Shown here: positions 49,143 to 59,927 of the stretch, in pieces
How positions within the stretch are numbered: the first letter of the stretch is position 1
Layout: the number at the start of each line of letters is the position of its first letter
Assembly: GCF_001661265.1 (NCBI RefSeq)
Contig: NW_017566993.1
Span: 434,001-498,000 of the forward strand
Length of the DNA stretch: 64,000 bases
From: Saitoella complicata NRRL Y-17804
Lineage: Eukaryota; Ascomycota; Saitoellomycetes; Saitoellales; Saitoellaceae
Direction of reading: 5' to 3'
Notes under the pieces: model-generated
Told to the model about the DNA's origin: nothing
Seen by the model: only the letters and a program-made list of their open reading frames with translations
Database searches by the model: none
Made by a program: the position numbers and the translations under genes

Positions 49143-51651
49143 TCACAGTTCTTTCACACCTCGAGCGAGACGAACCTCGGCCAGAGCCGCGATCCCATCA
49201 CTTCCCATCCCGAAATACTCATCAACACCAACCCTCTCACTCGGAGTACTTCTCGTCGAAATATCAAGTCCCTCTACCCCCTCGATCACCTCCATGATAT
49301 CTTCGGGTTTTGTCTCAAACCACAGCAGGGTACGGGCTTTCTTGTAGGGCTTTTTGATTCGGACTGTATCGAACTTCGGACCATCGAGGTGAGTGATGGG
49401 GGGAGGACTGGGGTAACTTGAACCAGGAGCGCCGGGCTCGTTGTAGTGGGGGTCATCCAATTCGAAGGGTGACATGGATTCGTCGGTGTCGCTGTACACT
49501 ATACTGGGGACAGGGTTTGTGTTGCCCTTCTCGTCGCACTTTTCCCTGTCAACGGGTACCGTATCGGTGCTCTCGGCCACCAGATCATCACCTCCTTCTG
49601 CACTCCGGTTCTGCACCGTAGCCCTAAACTCATACATGCTTTTCTTCAACTTCTCCCGCTCCTCCGCCCCCTTTTCATGCGACTTCTTCCTCTCCTTTTC
49701 AGCCATCTGGTTGTACATGTTCATGTACCGGTTCTCATCTGCTCTCGGAGTTGGATGCGACGTATCAAACTCGAATGGATCACTGTTCGTTGACTGTCTG
49801 CTCTGGCTTTCGGACACGACACCATCATCTGCCCTTCCGCTATTGTGCTGTGCCATAGCCTTGAACTTCATCTTGATTCTCTCCAACTCCTCTCTCGTCA
49901 TAGCCTTTTCCGTATCGGTGCTTCCGTACACAGCATCGGTACCTCCTCTTACGTTAAAGTCAGCCCTAGCTTTAAACTTTATCCTGAGTCTCTCTAACTT
50001 CTCTTTCTCCTCCGCCGGTCGGTATTGCTTTACCCAAGCGTCATATTTGCTGTGCAACTTCTCCTTCTCCTCTACCTTCTCTTCATCCGTCTTCTTTGCC
50101 TCCCTTTCTGCCATCCTGTTGTATATGTCCGAAAGCTTATTCGTCACCATTGGCTTCGCCTCGGCATTCCTCCGCGACCACAACGTGTCGTACTCAAACG
50201 GATCGCCGTTCGTCTTCGTCGTTGACATCTTGCTCTGTGAGTCTAGATCGAGCTTGGGACGGAAAGCAAGTTGTGCAGGAGTGACTTTGGGTGCACCCGG
50301 CGGGTTGTTGACTTCCTGTGTTTTTCTCACGCCTGGTTGCGGGACTTCATAGACGCCATCTTTCGTGCCTTTCGGACTCTCCTTGCCTTCCTCATCAGCT
50401 TGAATGCTGTCACAGTCAATTGGCTGTCGAGGAGTGTCATTTTGAAACCACAACGGCTCCTTCGCCACCTTGCCTTTCTTCTTTCTCAATTGCGGCTTCG
50501 TTTTCGTGGTGGCCTGCATAGGCTTCTTAGGCGTTGGCAAACTCGCAGCCTCCAGAACATCATCCAAAAGATGAATGCTTCCCCTGAAATGCTCCAACTC
50601 CTTTTCGAGTCGACTTTGTTCGCCTTCGAGAGCTGCTTCGGCTGTTCGGAGGTTCTCCTCAATCAATTGATCCAGTTTTAATTTCCTTTCATTCTTATCC
50701 GGCGGAGGGATTGTCATACCCGCGACTGAATTCTTCATCGCGCTAACCTCAACGACGTCAACTGTGAGTTCTTCCGACAATTCACGCATTTGCTTAGCAA
50801 GGTACTCCACCCCCCATGCTTCCGCCCTCCTGGTTCCCACTGTAACAACTCCGGCACACTTGACCTCCTCCACTCTCCTCATTCCTTTGCGATCCTCCGC
50901 ATCAACAACAAACAACAGCTCTCCACTCTGAGTAATCATGCCAGAAGTCTTCGCAAGGGTGACCGTATGGTCTACTAACTCCCTCGAAAACTTGCCTAGG
51001 AGTGCAATACAACGGACTTCGGTGGATCCGTGCGTGCGAAAAATGGACTCCACCCCACCGAAGAGCGACTTGAAACTTTGAACGACAGACTCGAGGGGCT
51101 TAGGCCCAAATTTGGCCAAGACACCCACTCGTTCCTCATGGCTAGCAATGTGCACAGAGATTGGGCGGACTTTGTCCGAGAAGAAAGAAGTTGTTGGGGA
51201 AGGAAGTTTGGGGGGTAGTTTGATGTCGAGACAGAGGGAGGAGAGGAGAGGGATGTTGTATCCGATTGTATAGAGTGCATTGAACTGGGGTGATGCTGCA
51301 GCACATATCAGTCAGTGCCCTGATAAAATCCCGAACGCAGCATTCAGTCCGGAGAAGGGCGTGCGTACCGATCACCATCACTTCCTCCGGAAATCTTTCG
51401 AGCATCAAACCATCCACATCTGCTATGAATACGATATCATACTTCGTGTGCCAAAGTTGCCAATAGAACTCTTTGCTTACTCTCGTCGTCAACATAATGC
51501 GTTTGATGGGACTTTGGGACTGGATCTCTGCTCCATAGAGGGTGAACGCTGGCTCAGACTGACTGAGTCGCAACAAGGACGCAAAAAGTCTGGTTATCTC
51601 TGAGCGTTTTGGGTGACAGGTGAGGACCCTGGTAGGGGCGGGCCGTGGCAT
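49143..51651 (-). CDS. unrecognised 811-aa protein with internal duplications
   Basis: Two exons on minus (51369-51651, 49143-51295), 73-nt intron with acceptor tgctgcag. The N-terminal 280 residues look folded (RVLTCHPKRSEITRLFASLL; KYDIVFIADVDGLMLERFPE; EVRCIALLGKFSRELVDHTV). They hold alternating strands and helices, but I cannot name a family. A coiled-coil stretch follows (residues about 285-330). The C-terminal half is charged and repetitive. DPFEYDT and DPFEFDT each start a unit with IYNRMAEREAKK or MYNQMAEKERKK, and three related helices share the form EKxRxKFKA (RLRIKFKARADFN, RIKMKFKAMAQHN, KSMYEFRATVQNR). No membrane segment or enzyme motif seen. Confidence 0.7.
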
Positions 51652-52904
51652 GGTGAGCTCGAAACAAACAAAGCCTGGAAACACGCGAACACCCAGCTAA
51701 ATGCTGAGAGGAAAACAAAGGAGTTTGTCCAAAAAGGGGTCGATCTCAGATAGTGGTAACTGAAGAAAGCAGAAGAGGTCAGCGTAAGGACCGTGTTTGG
51801 GTGTGAATGCTGACTCGATGGTTTGTTTGCGCGCACGTTATCAGACGAGCAATTGAAGGGATCCTGCAAGTTAATGCAACCTTAAACTTTAATCCCATAC
51901 GGTTGCCAAAAAAAAACACAAAGGGCACTCAGCTGATGTGTGAGAACGAGAATGGTTGCTACTATACTGAAGATTGCAGTCCTTAGCATACAGCTTCACT
52001 TGCTGTGACCCCTTGGCTGTTACCGACTGTTGCTCTGCTCTGGCGGGCTCGCTGCCCCCATGGACAAGTAATCATGTCATGAAGCCAGAAGGGGGTCATC
52101 GCGTCCATTTTCGCCGGCTTTGGGGTAACAGAACGATCGCCAATTATGTCCACCAATCGCTTCCTCGGCATGCTCTGACGTGGATGTCGTGGCCGGGTAA
52201 TACTTCCACCGTACGATTTCGGAGCCCCTCCGGCGCCGGCGCCACTCTGTGACAGCCGCCAAAAAGTCTTAAGTGCCTCGGCATTCGTACTTGCAACGTG
52301 TCATGTCGCAGTTGTCAAAATGAGTCCAATCACTCAGATAATGGAGAATGTTTCTCGTTCTCTGATACGATCAAGCATGGATCGCCTGTTGTTGCGATTG
52401 ACCGAGCCGATTTTCCGGGCCGATGCCACGACGGTGGGCGATCGAATGCCGTTGTCAGCTTCCCCAAACAGAACCAGCATACTTGGAAGATGGAATGCTC
52501 TTACTCTCTGTCCTTGAATCAATTGTGATCTTCTCAGTCGAACTTTGTTGACCTTATCGGCCTTGAGAATCCCCGGCCGAACCTTCCACCGAGGTCGTCT
52601 CAGATTGACGCCCTTCCCGCGCGCTCAGTCCCCAAAATGAACCGTGCTGCCTCGAGCTCGACAATAATCACCTTTGCAATTGCTCGGCCGAGGTTGCTGC
52701 TAATCATGGTGCATGGAAACGATCCATATGGTGAAGACACTGAAACAGCTGGGGTTTGATGGACAATGATAGTGCACGACTGGGGTACACTGGTGTGGGT
52801 GCGTACCAAGTCGATCCTCAATAGATCTTGGTATAAATACCGAACCATGACCTCCTCGATATTCCCTGTGGAACACCGGCCTACCAGGGATCACACTTGA
52901 CATC
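51652..52904. other. 1.25-kb intergenic region, no gene seen
   Basis: Divergent region between the unrecognised gene and the MFS exporter gene. Short frames on both strands only. The right end carries the exporter's TATA box (TATAAAT at 52832-52838). A run of nine A lies at 51909-51917. Confidence 0.5.
52832..52838 (+). promoter_or_regulatory. TATA box of the MFS exporter gene
   Basis: TATAAAT 67-73 bases before the start codon at 52905, in a GTATAAATAC context that reads well as a fungal TATA element. Confidence 0.6.
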
Positions 52905-54458
52905 ATGTCCGCCACTACCCTCACGCAGTCACCCTCTACCAGCACACTTGCCCCTTTCACCTTCCCCTCGTCAAATTCCATCCAGAAGGAGGAAACACCC
53001 ATCACCCTCGAGGAACATGAGAAACCCCTTAACTGGCCCACCCGCAAGAAGGGCCTTACCCTCGCCATCCTAGGCTCCTACACCTTCCTCTCCGCCTTCG
53101 GCTCCACGATCATGGCTCCCGGACTTACCAAAATGGCAATCTTTACGTTCCACTTCACGTCTGAAACGACTGGTGCATTTCTCGTTTCGATCTACCTCCT
53201 CGCATACGCAATAGGTCCACTCCTCCTCGCTCCACTATCCGAGCTATATGGGAGAAGACCAGTCCTGAATGGGTCGTTGCTGTTCTTCACCGTATTTTCG
53301 ATCGCGTGTGCCCTCGCCAAAACCACCACCCAAATGGCAACCTTCCGATTCCTCTCCGGCCTCGGCGGCTCAGCTCCCCTCGCCATTGGATACGCCTCCG
53401 GAACCGAGATCTACGTCCCCGCCCAACGACGAACATCTGGTGCGATCCTCGCTTTGGGACCATTGTTGGGGCCTGTGTTGGGGCCTGTCGTGGGTGGCTT
53501 CGTGACGTATCGTGTCCAGGATTGGAGATGGTTGTTTTGGACATTGTCGATTGTGTCTAGTGTGGTGTGTTTATCCGGTATCCCATTCCTCCCCGAAACC
53601 TACGAACCCGCTATCCTCGCCGCCAAAATTCGGCGCATGCACACCTCCTCCTCAGAAGGTCAGGTATCGGTGAGAAACCACTTATTGCACAGCTTCACAA
53701 CGCCCCTTCGCCTCCTCTTCACCTCCCCCATCGTCTTCCTCCTCGCCCTCTACCAAGCAATCATTTACGGCCAACTCTACCTTTTCTTCGTCATCTTCCC
53801 CTCCACATTCGAACAAACCTACCACGAAAGAATCGACATCGCATCCCTAAACTACCTCGCATTCGGGATCGGATTCCTCATCGGTCTCGTGTGTCTCTCG
53901 ATCATGATTAAGGTAGCTTGGGCGCGGGCAAAGCGGTCACTTCCCGCCAATGTGGACCCGGAGCCTGAAGTCTGGCTCATATGTCTCCTCCCCGCCGCGA
54001 TCATCTTACCCATCGGCCTCTTCCTCTTCGGCTGGTCCGCCCACAATCATTGGCATTGGACCCTCCCCGCCCTCTCCTCCTTCCTCTTCGCCCTCTCCCT
54101 TCTCCAAATTTACATGTCCTCAACCCTCTACCTCGCCCAAGCCTTCCCACCCCAAACATCCGCCTCAGCACAAGCGTCTCTCATGCTGTTCCGCTCACTA
54201 CTTGGGTTTGCGTCGCCGTTGTTTGGGGTGAAGATGTTTGAGGGGTTGGGGGTGGGGTGGGGGTGTAGTGTGTTGGGGTTTGTTGCAGTGTGTGTTGGGG
54301 TGCCGGGGAGTTTTGGGTTGTGGAGGTGGGGGAGGTGGTTGAGGGAGAGGGGGGAGAAGAGGGAGAAGCGGGAAGGGCATGTGAGGATGGTGTCGGAGAA
54401 GGATGGGGTGGTGGAGAATGTGGTCGAGTTGGTGATGAGGGGCGAGCAGCGCGCGTAG
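52905..54458 (+). CDS. MFS multidrug/polyamine exporter, DHA1 type
   Basis: Single exon, 517 aa. Twelve hydrophobic segments follow a cytosolic N-terminus that ends in the family's HEKPLNWPTRKK. Motif A is LLAPLSELYGRRPVLNG between helices 2 and 3. Motif C in helix 5 is LGPLLGPVLGPVVGGF, characteristic of proton antiporters. FRFLSGLGGSAPLAIG and DWRWLFWTL are typical of the Tpo1/Flr1/Cyp-type DHA1 group. The C-terminal tail is Glu/Lys-rich. It probably expels drugs, polyamines or small metabolites across the plasma membrane. The TATA box and the long upstream region suggest inducible expression. Confidence 0.92.
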   Translation: MSATTLTQSPSTSTLAPFTFPSSNSIQKEETPITLEEHEKPLNWPTRKKGLTLAILGSYTFLSAFGSTIMAPGLTKMAIFTFHFTSETTGAFLVSIYLLAYAIGPLLLAPLSELYGRRPVLNGSLLFFTVFSIACALAKTTTQMATFRFLSGLGGSAPLAIGYASGTEIYVPAQRRTSGAILALGPLLGPVLGPVVGGFVTYRVQDWRWLFWTLSIVSSVVCLSGIPFLPETYEPAILAAKIRRMHTSSSEGQVSVRNHLLHSFTTPLRLLFTSPIVFLLALYQAIIYGQLYLFFVIFPSTFEQTYHERIDIASLNYLAFGIGFLIGLVCLSIMIKVAWARAKRSLPANVDPEPEVWLICLLPAAIILPIGLFLFGWSAHNHWHWTLPALSSFLFALSLLQIYMSSTLYLAQAFPPQTSASAQASLMLFRSLLGFASPLFGVKMFEGLGVGWGCSVLGFVAVCVGVPGSFGLWRWGRWLRERGEKREKREGHVRMVSEKDGVVENVVELVMRGEQRA

Positions 54459-54550
54459 ACGCATGCGTGGGAAATCGTCTTGATAATATCATGAGACATA
54501 CAGACTTGATTTCAGATTATTTTTAGGATACCTTCACAGCTGCGATATTA

Positions 54551-55579
54551 TCATTCCTCCTCATTTGAAGCCATTTGTTCTCCTCCCTTGTCTTCCCCAA
54601 CCCTCTCACCCTGCCCCTCCAGCTCCACCTCCTCCGGCTCCTGAATTGGCTCCGGTTCTGGCTCGGACTTCGCAATATCCCCCCGGACATCGTCCTTGCT
54701 TCCACCATCACCCTGCTCACCGTCACCTTGCTCACCGTCACCCTCCCCCTTCCCACCCGCTATCGCAGCCTTTGCGACCTCAACCCACGCCTCCTCCTCG
54801 ACCCTCCTCTTCTCCTCCTCCTCAGCAATCATCCTTCTCAAACTCTCAATTCCCGCATCACGCGCTTTAACCAACCTCTCCAACCTATCCAATGGTAACT
54901 TTGCGTATCTCGCTCCATCTTGTTGTGAAGAAGGTGGCTGCGGAGAGGGACATGATTGGGATCGCAATTCGGCGATGGTGGTGCGGAGGAATGCGATGGT
55001 GCGATCTTTCCCTACCAGGACTTTTCGTAGTGCGTCCTCATCCTCTTCCATCGCCGCGGCCGTGGGTATCGTCGTAGGGATCTTTGGTGCCAGTGAGAGG
55101 CGTATAGCTTCGCGGGCACAGTTTTCGATATGCTCGAACCTAACGGGTCCCAACATGATCCCACCATAAATCCTACTAACAACAACGACACCGCGCACGC
55201 CCATTTCAAGCAACACTTTCCCCAATTTCACACCCGCATATTTTTCCCCATCATCATCATGTCCCATAACCACCGCCCCATCCTTCCTCACCCCACCCAA
55301 AGAGCGCGTCAAAGCATTCGATTGAGGCGGTAAGCGCCATGCAGCGATGTGATGATCCGCCACTTCAACACTGATGTGTTCCCGGATGAGTTGGACGAGT
55401 TGGGTTGGGGAGCGGGAGGTGCAGAGGGGGTGTGAGGCGGGGAGAAAGCGGGCTGTGAAGATTGATTCGCGGTCATAGATTGGGGATGATTTGCACCAGG
55501 GGGGTGGAGCAGTTGGGTCCAGTGCGAGACGTTTTGAGCTTGGAGTGTCGGAGGAGGGGTCGAGGGGTCGTTTGGACAT
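54551..55579 (-). CDS. IMPACT/UPF0029 domain protein
   Basis: Single exon, 342 aa from ATG 55579 (an in-frame ATG at 55690 would add 37 residues). The UPF0029 domain lies in the first 170 residues: FTARFLPASHPL, VADHHIAAWRLP, DDDGEKYAGVKLGKVLLEMG and the signature VVVVSRIYGGIMLGPVRFEH. This is the fold of yeast Yih1 and mammalian IMPACT, which in those proteins binds Gcn1 and dampens Gcn2. The RWD domain of Yih1 is absent here. Instead a C-terminal coiled coil (LDRLERLVKARDAGIESLRR) and an acidic Gly/Glu/Asp-rich tail follow, so the function need not be Gcn2 control. Head-to-head with SDS22. Confidence 0.85.
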   Translation of the reverse strand: MSKRPLDPSSDTPSSKRLALDPTAPPPWCKSSPIYDRESIFTARFLPASHPLCTSRSPTQLVQLIREHISVEVADHHIAAWRLPPQSNALTRSLGGVRKDGAVVMGHDDDGEKYAGVKLGKVLLEMGVRGVVVVSRIYGGIMLGPVRFEHIENCAREAIRLSLAPKIPTTIPTAAAMEEDEDALRKVLVGKDRTIAFLRTTIAELRSQSCPSPQPPSSQQDGARYAKLPLDRLERLVKARDAGIESLRRMIAEEEEKRRVEEEAWVEVAKAAIAGGKGEGDGEQGDGEQGDGGSKDDVRGDIAKSEPEPEPIQEPEEVELEGQGERVGEDKGGEQMASNEEE

Positions 55580-55757
55580 CGCGATTGGGATTAAAGGGGA
55601 TCGAGGAGGATCGAGGAGGAAAAGGGTGGTTTTGGTGTATGAGGTGTATGATGATGCAGTCTCGGAAACCGGGGTGCCGAACGAGCTCACGTGAATCGCG
55701 TAACCTTAATCCTCACCACCAGAAAACAACGGGACACCATCGACGTTCCAAACCGCA

Positions 55758-56977
55758 ATGACCGGCCAAACACCCAGTAACCAAGCACAGGAGATGTCTG
55801 TAGAGGAAGAATCTACGGTCCAACCGATCGTTCAAAGAGAGGTTAGGCTGGTACAGGAGATCCTACCCCACCCCAACGACCGCGAAACCGTCCGCTCCGA
55901 TGACGAGGACCACTCAGCTGAGGAGGACAACGCCGACGACCATGGCGCACAAGACCTCGAAGATGGTACTCTCGTCTCCAACCCCTTTTCTATTCGCAGA
56001 TCTAACAATGTCCGTACAGATCTATTGGACGGGTACCCAGCCGACACCGACACTCTCGACCTCATCCACGCCCGTCTCCCCTCCCTCCTCCCCCTCTCCC
56101 TCCCCTCCCGTTTCCCATCCCTCCAACGTCTCTGTGTCCGTCAAAACCAAATAAGCCATATCGAGCCGGAAGCTTTGCCACCGACATTGGTCGAGTTGGA
56201 TTACTATGATAACAAGATTGGACATGTGGAGGGGTTGGAGGGCGTACCGGGCTTGGAGAGTCTCGATCTGAGTTTTAACAAGGTGAAGCATATCAAGAGG
56301 GTTAAGCACTTGAAGGGGTTGAGGAATTTGTATTTTGTACAAAACAAGATTTCGAGGATTGAGAATCTGGAGGGATTGGATAAGTTGGAGAACCTCGAGC
56401 TGGGCGCCAACCGCATTCGGGTACGTTCGCTTGCTCTTTCTCCTTACCAGAGGCTGACCCATTTGGTATATAGACAATTGAAAACCTCGACACACTAACC
56501 TCCCTCACCCAACTCTGGCTCGGCAAAAACAAAATAACACACCTCCAAAACCTCCGCCCCCTCTCGTCCCTAAAAATCCTCTCCATCCAATCCAACCGCC
56601 TCACCAAACTCGAGGGATTGGAGGGCTTGGTATCCCTAGAAGAGCTCTACGTCTCCCACAACGCCATCGAAAAAATCGAAGGACTGCAACACAACAAATC
56701 CCTCAAAGTCCTCGACATAACCGCAAACCGTATCTCCAAACTCGAAAACCTCTCACACCTAACCCAACTAGAGGAATTCTGGGCGTCCTCGAACATCCTC
56801 CATTCGAGCACATTCAACGACCTCGAGAAGGAATTGGGTGGGTTGAAGGGGTTGAAGACGGTGTATTTTGAGCATAATCCGATGCAGAGGGAGGCTGGGG
56901 TTAGTTATCGGAGGAAGGTGCAGTTGGCGTTGCCGGGGTTGGAGCAGATTGATGCTACGTATGTTAGGCCTTTGTGA
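55758..56977 (+). CDS. SDS22: protein phosphatase 1 regulator Sds22
   Basis: Two exons, 55758-56420 and 56474-56977, intron 53 nt, give 388 aa. The N-terminal 90 residues are acidic. About eleven SDS22-type leucine-rich repeats follow, each near 22 residues (LVELDYYDNKIGHVEGLEGV, GLRNLYFVQNKISRIENLEG, KLENLELGANRIR joined to TIENLDTLTSLTQLWLGKNK). The chain ends in an LRR cap with VYFEHNPMQREAGVSYRRKV and IDATYVRPL. Sds22 binds PP1 catalytic subunit, promotes its mitotic function and holds it in an inactive metal-poor state. The splice joins two repeats exactly. Confidence 0.96.
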
Positions 56978-57185
56978 GTGGGTAGTGGAAGGGAAGTTTC
57001 ATGGGTATGATTAGAGACATTCTTGTCGGGGGGTTGGAGAGGTTAGGGATACACATTCACCTTTAACGATACTGTATTGATGGCTGGTATCACTATTCAC
57101 GAGTCAAAGGTCCAACTCGCTCGAAACACACAACTCCGTCAACTCCACACAACACTCCAAAAGTGACATTCACTTCTTGAGAGGC

Positions 57186-58332
57186 TTACTCTGGCCCCGC
57201 AATAACAGCCTTAATCAACCCCTCCTCCTGCTCCTTCACAGCCCTAAACGCCCTCTCCGCATCCCCAAACGCAAACCGATGCGTAATAATCCTCCCAACA
57301 TCAACCTTCCCACTCCGAATCAACTCAACCGCATCCCGATAGCACCCAGCTCCATACCTAAAACTCCCACCCAACTCAATTTCCTGGGCTGTCATGTGCG
57401 CGATTGGGAACGTAATCGTATCGGAGCCCATTCCGGCTTGGAGGTGTCGCCCCTTTTTGCGGAGGGAGTAGAGGGCTGTGTTGATACAGACCTCGGCACC
57501 GGATGCGTCGATGGAGATGTCGAAGCCTTCGTCGACGGCGAGGTCGAGGGAGGATTTTAGGGCGGAGGCGGCGCGGCGGGCGTATTCGATTTTGGATTCG
57601 TCGGGGTTGGGTTTGGGTGAGATGAAACCGTGTGTCGCACCGAATGACTTTGCGAACTCGACCCGTTTCTCGACGATATCGACGCTCACGACGACGGAGG
57701 CGCCGTATGCACGGGCGACGGCAGCACAGAGGAGTCCCACGGGTCCGGCACCGAATACGACGACTTTGGTGTGGGGTTTGACTTGAGCGCGACGGCAGAC
57801 GTGGACTGCGACGGCGAGGGGTTCAACTGTTGAGCCCTCCTCCAGACTGATCTCGTCTGGGAGTGGGACGCAAAAGTCGCCGGGGAGGACGTAGTACTTT
57901 GCCAGTGTCCCATCGAACGGCGGGGTCGCGGCGAACTTCATCTCGTTACAGACATTGTAGTCGCCCCTCTTGCAATACTCACAGTACCTACACGGCTCTC
58001 CCGGTTCCATCGCAACTCTATCCCCGACCTTTAGGTTCTTGACTTTCTCGCCGACCTCGACGACGATCCCGGCTGATTCGTGGCCGAGGACCATGGGGGA
58101 TTTAACGATGAAGTCGCCAATTGCGCCGTGGGTCCAGTAGTGCACATCGGAACCGCAGATTCCGGTTGCTTTGACTTGGACGCGGACGTCGTAGGGGGAG
58201 GATAGTTGGGGAATTGGACGGTCCTCGAAGGAGACTTCGTTGACTTTTTGGAGGACGAAGGAGGGGTTCTGTGAGTTGATTAGTCGATGATCGGTGACCA
58301 GAATCCAACCATCAGCTCACCTTTGGAGACAT
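57186..58332 (-). CDS. XYL2: xylitol/sorbitol dehydrogenase (zinc MDR)
   Basis: A 12-nt first exon (58321-58332, MSPK) and one long exon (57186-58268) flank a 52-nt intron; 364 aa. The second exon begins NPSFVLQKVNEVSFEDRPIP. The catalytic zinc is held by the CGSDVH Cys and by the GHESAG pair. The structural-zinc loop has CRYCEYCKRGDYNVC with all four Cys. The NAD-binding GAGPVGLLCAAVARAYGA is followed by VDIVEKR, whose Asp indicates NAD rather than NADP. This is the xylitol/sorbitol dehydrogenase family: xylitol to xylulose or sorbitol to fructose. With the reductase at 5.2 kb it could complete xylose-to-xylulose conversion. Confidence 0.94.
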
Positions 58333-58672
58333 GTTGAATGAGAAGATCAACGGATCAATTGGTATTGGGTGGTGATGGTATAGGGGGTATATTTCGAGTT
58401 TTGTATTTTTGGTGTTCTGTTCATACGGGCGGAACTGCGGGGTTACATCAGCCTGAACTCAAAGCCCGTTCGGCCCGGCTGAATGATTTAACCGTGCATA
58501 TCCGCCATACGACCGCGACGGAGATCAGATGAAGTGGGGTTGGAGGGTGATAATATTTTCCTTCTGTCTTCAATTTTATCATGATTACGGCTGAGGCAGA
58601 GGATCGGTACGAGGGAAACGCGGCGCTACCAGTGGGAAAGCTGCATGCCGCTCTTGTAAGTATCGTACGCTT
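58333..58672. other. intergenic between XYL2 and HAL2
   Basis: 340 bases, presumably the XYL2 promoter plus HAL2 3' end. A plus-strand ATG at 58581 opens 25 codons up to a good donor sequence (GTAAGTATC), but it runs into HAL2 antisense and is probably chance. Confidence 0.45.
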
Positions 58673-59707
58673 TTACTTAGCAACAACATTATCCCCCATA
58701 ATCCCCCTAACAATCTCCATAACCCTCCCATGCACCCCAACCGGCGCTGCAATAACCCCCTTATTCCCCCTCAGCGTCCGCCCCACCCCAAAATCCAATC
58801 TCTTCCCAAACATATCAGTAACCTTCCCCCCCGCCTCCTCAACAATAACCACACCACTCGCATGATCCCAGATTTTCTCCTCGTAAGTCGCGGAGACGGG
58901 CAGACGGAGGTAGATGTCGCCTGAGCCTCGCGCGATGGATGCGTATTTGGATTGAGAGTCCATGCGGACGGAGGGGGCAGTTATGCCGAGTGCGGTGGCG
59001 ATGGCATGTTGGGTCGTGTGGGCCGAGTGGCCAGACTCGACGGATTCGCAGAATGTGGCTTCGGCGGTGGAAGCGATAGGACGCATGCTGACCCGAGCAT
59101 CATCGGAATCAGAGTGAAGAGAGCGCTGGAAAGAGCCTTGGCCCTTGATTGCGTGCATGATGATTCCGCGCTCTACGCCCTCTGCTTCGATTCCGGCGGT
59201 TTTGTCGACGGGGAGGTTGGGGCATCCAATTACGCCGAGCTCAACTTTGCCGTCTTTGATGAGTGCGAGGCAGACTGCGTATTGTCCTCCTCTCAAGAAT
59301 CCCTTCGTACCATCAATGGGGTCCAGAGCCCACATCCGTCCATTATCACTCCCAGCATATGATCCACGGTCAATCATCGCACACATCTCATCCTCATTCT
59401 TGATGAGTCCAGGCATCCCCTCCTCCACAACACCCCTAACCAAATCCCAAACCTTTGCTTTCAACTCTGCATTTTCCTGGAGAACGGCAGAGTCTTCCTC
59501 GCCGACAATTGGATCCTTGGGGAAGTCGCGGGCGAGAACGGCGTTGACAAGGGCTTGGGCGCCAAAGTCGGCGATGGTGACGGGGGATTTGTCATCTTTT
59601 GAGACGGTGGAGGCACCGGCGAGGGAGCGGAAGATCTTCTCGGTGAGCTTGGAGGCCAGAGTGACGGCGCTCAAGGCCGTTTGCTTCTCGGTGGCGAGGT
59701 AGGACAT
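58673..59707 (-). CDS. HAL2: 3'(2'),5'-bisphosphate nucleotidase (Hal2/Met22)
   Basis: Single exon, 344 aa. Inositol monophosphatase superfamily: DKSPVTIADFGAQALVN, then IVGEEDS carrying metal-binding Glu residues, the core DPIDGTKGFLRGGQYAVCLA, and late in the protein IWDHASGVVIVEEAGGKVTD. This fits Hal2/Met22, which converts PAP to AMP and phosphate during sulfate assimilation. Members are inhibited by sodium and lithium, so they influence salt tolerance. Length and start (MSYLATEKQTALSAV) match the family. It is divergent from the Clr2-N paralog. Confidence 0.95.
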   Translation of the reverse strand: MSYLATEKQTALSAVTLASKLTEKIFRSLAGASTVSKDDKSPVTIADFGAQALVNAVLARDFPKDPIVGEEDSAVLQENAELKAKVWDLVRGVVEEGMPGLIKNEDEMCAMIDRGSYAGSDNGRMWALDPIDGTKGFLRGGQYAVCLALIKDGKVELGVIGCPNLPVDKTAGIEAEGVERGIIMHAIKGQGSFQRSLHSDSDDARVSMRPIASTAEATFCESVESGHSAHTTQHAIATALGITAPSVRMDSQSKYASIARGSGDIYLRLPVSATYEEKIWDHASGVVIVEEAGGKVTDMFGKRLDFGVGRTLRGNKGVIAAPVGVHGRVMEIVRGIMGDNVVAK

Positions 59708-59927
59708 AATGCGCCGAGTGAAACGGATAGAAATAGGTATAGGGGATCAGATCTCGCGCTCGTACGAAGTCTACTTCTTTGTCGAGCTGGGCGGCCGGGT
59801 GCCATTGCCGAAATTGTCCTGGTCAGGCACCGTACATAGACGACGATACAGGGCCCGCGTCCCCCCCGAGGACTGGGGAGCATCATTTCGACCGAACCCT
59901 TATTGCAAGAAGGACCATCTATCGACA

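Noticed and set aside
51652-52904. Gene-poor stretch examined for a hidden RNA gene or mobile element
   Set aside because: No tRNA-like fold, Pol III box pair, or repeat ends found by eye.
58581-58665. Possible first exon ending in a good GTAAGT donor
   Set aside because: No acceptor or continuing coding sequence in the sense direction; it leads into HAL2 antisense.
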